Shown: positions 63,118-64,000 of the stretch, in pieces
Layout of the letters: each line of letters starts with the position of its first letter
How positions within the stretch are numbered: the first letter of the stretch is position 1
Origin: Ww85 sp963745765
Lineage (GTDB): Bacteria; Desulfobacterota; Desulfobulbia; Desulfobulbales; Desulfocapsaceae
DNA: 64,000 nucleotides
Assembly (NCBI GenBank): GCA_963745765.1
Contig: CAVUYQ010000015.1
Span: 248,001-312,000, forward strand
Direction: 5' to 3'
Notes under the pieces: generated by a model
What the model saw: the letters and a program-made list of their open reading frames with translations, nothing else
What the model was told of the DNA's origin: nothing
The model's database searches: none
Translations under genes and position numbers: made by a program

Positions 63118-64000
63118 GTGACAGATAAAAAAGGAAAAATAACGTTGTCTAGCAATCATAACATACCGAGTAGAAAAGGAGCGCTAGCCTTTCTTGCATT
63201 GATCAGTGCATTTCCTCCTCTCTCTACGGTACTCTACCTTCCGGCTCTGCCACAGATGGTAGAGGTGCTCAATGCTACCCAGGCAAGGGTAAACCTGACG
63301 CTTAGCATGTTTTTTTTGTTTTTTTCAGTGGGGTTGTTGTTCTGGGGACCACTAAGTGAAAAATTCGGCAGAAAGCCCATCCTCCTATCAGGGCTTACTA
63401 TGTATATATTTGCGAGTGTGTTTTGTGCATTCAGCCAGAATGTGGAACAGCTTATTGCCAGCCGTATCCTCCAGGCATTAGGAGGGAGTGCCGGAACAGT
63501 GGTGGCTACTGCCATGGTGAAGGACATTTATAGTGGTCGCGAAAGGGAAAAGGTTATGGCCACCGTCATGTCCATGGTGATTATTGCCCCTATGGTTGCT
63601 CCGGTTCTTGGTGCGCTCATGCTGAAGTATACTTCCTGGCGGAGCATCTTTCTTTTGCTGGCCGCAATTGGAACCATAGCCCTGCTAAGAGGACTATTTT
63701 TTCAAGAAACCTTGTCGAAGAAATTTACAGGATCGATCATCGGTTCGTGGTACAGGCTTCTGGTGGTCTTAAAAAATCTCGGATTTTCATCACTGTTGGT
63801 GATTTTCTCCCTTGCTCCCATTGCTCTCATGGCTTTTCTGGCGGCTGCTTCCTACATCTATATCAACGGGTTTGGTCTTACTGAGGGACAATTTAGTCTT
63901 TTTTTGGCCTTTAACGCCACATGTGCAATGATCGGCCCTACGCTCTACATGCGGATAAGAAGACATATCGGACCGAAATCGATTATTACCGGGTGCTTTG
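63118..64000 (+). CDS. Bcr/CflA-family MFS efflux transporter, 3' end beyond the window
   Basis: Open to the window edge (about 294 residues seen). Hydrophobic segments are spaced as in 12-helix MFS proteins. YLPALPQMVEVLNATQARVNLTLSMFF, GPLSEKFGRKPILL (MFS motif A) and SRILQALGGSAGTVVATAMVKDIY are typical of Bcr/CflA drug exporters. It starts at GTG 63118 or TTG 63145; the latter has AAGGA nine bases upstream and may be the real start. It is divergent from DUF72 with about 250 bp between. Substrate unknown. Confidence 0.85.
   Translation, partial: MTDKKGKITLSSNHNIPSRKGALAFLALISAFPPLSTVLYLPALPQMVEVLNATQARVNLTLSMFFLFFSVGLLFWGPLSEKFGRKPILLSGLTMYIFASVFCAFSQNVEQLIASRILQALGGSAGTVVATAMVKDIYSGREREKVMATVMSMVIIAPMVAPVLGALMLKYTSWRSIFLLLAAIGTIALLRGLFFQETLSKKFTGSIIGSWYRLLVVLKNLGFSSLLVIFSLAPIALMAFLAAASYIYINGFGLTEGQFSLFLAFNATCAMIGPTLYMRIRRHIGPKSIITGCF

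Noticed and set aside
1..64000. CRISPR array, tRNA, rRNA or prophage genes
   Set aside because: No regularly spaced direct repeats, cloverleaf-like or rRNA sequence and no phage structural genes were recognised by eye; a dedicated scan was not possible.

Overview
The window most likely comes from a sulfate- or sulfur-metabolising Desulfobacterota bacterium, perhaps of the Desulfobulbales. The grounds are a periplasmic [NiFe] hydrogenase, two TauE/TIGR02186 sulfur-transport modules, a two-subunit sulfopyruvate/phosphonopyruvate decarboxylase, a TRAP transporter and sigma-54 two-component control. The lineage is inferred from gene content; no rRNA or tRNA gene was seen.

Layout. 0-4.8 kb: end of a Fis-type regulator, a pqiAABC lipid-transport operon and an alpha/beta hydrolase. 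5.3-12.1 kb: TRAP transporter dctPQM, an AbgA-like M20 hydrolase, and an overlapping pyrE-like / N-carbamoyl-amino-acid-hydrolase pair. 12.7-15 kb: three RNA-modification genes. 15.4-18.8 kb: envelope glycan genes. 19.1-32.7 kb: a long operon (usp, tauE-like, TIGR02186, PEP-synthase-like protein, receiver protein, two more PEP-synthase-like paralogues) behind a good sigma-54 promoter, divergent from a histidine kinase and an NtrC-type regulator that probably control it. 33-39.3 kb: a catabolic cluster with HMG-CoA-lyase-like, CoA-transferase, aldolase-like and TcuA/TcuB tricarballylate-type genes. 39.6-47.1 kb: a tightly overlapping operon joining a PTPS/QueD homologue, a RibD-type reductase, a zinc-type dehydrogenase, a glycosyltransferase, a methyltransferase, a CDP-alcohol phosphatidyltransferase, a flippase-like protein and a phosphatase. 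47.2-58.4 kb: hydrogenase genes (two small subunits, one large subunit, protease), the ComDE-like decarboxylase and a second TauE module, bounded by inverted IS3 remnants. 58.4-62 kb: a PqqD / HPr-kinase-like / nucleotidyltransferase trio between 91-bp inverted repeats. 62-64 kb: a DUF72 gene and the start of a Bcr/CflA transporter.

Two loci look least described. One is the sigma-54 operon with three PEP-synthase-like proteins that keep the mobile phospho-His domain but have an unfamiliar C-terminal domain where the PEP/pyruvate barrel should be. The other is the pterin/reductase/CDP-alcohol operon, which reads like a pathway for an unusual lipid headgroup or membrane-linked cofactor.

Caution: at least 20 single-base frameshifts interrupt otherwise well-conserved genes, several in homopolymer runs and with few nonsense codons. 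Many broken genes are therefore probably sequence errors. I give such genes as one composite feature and state where the frame changes.
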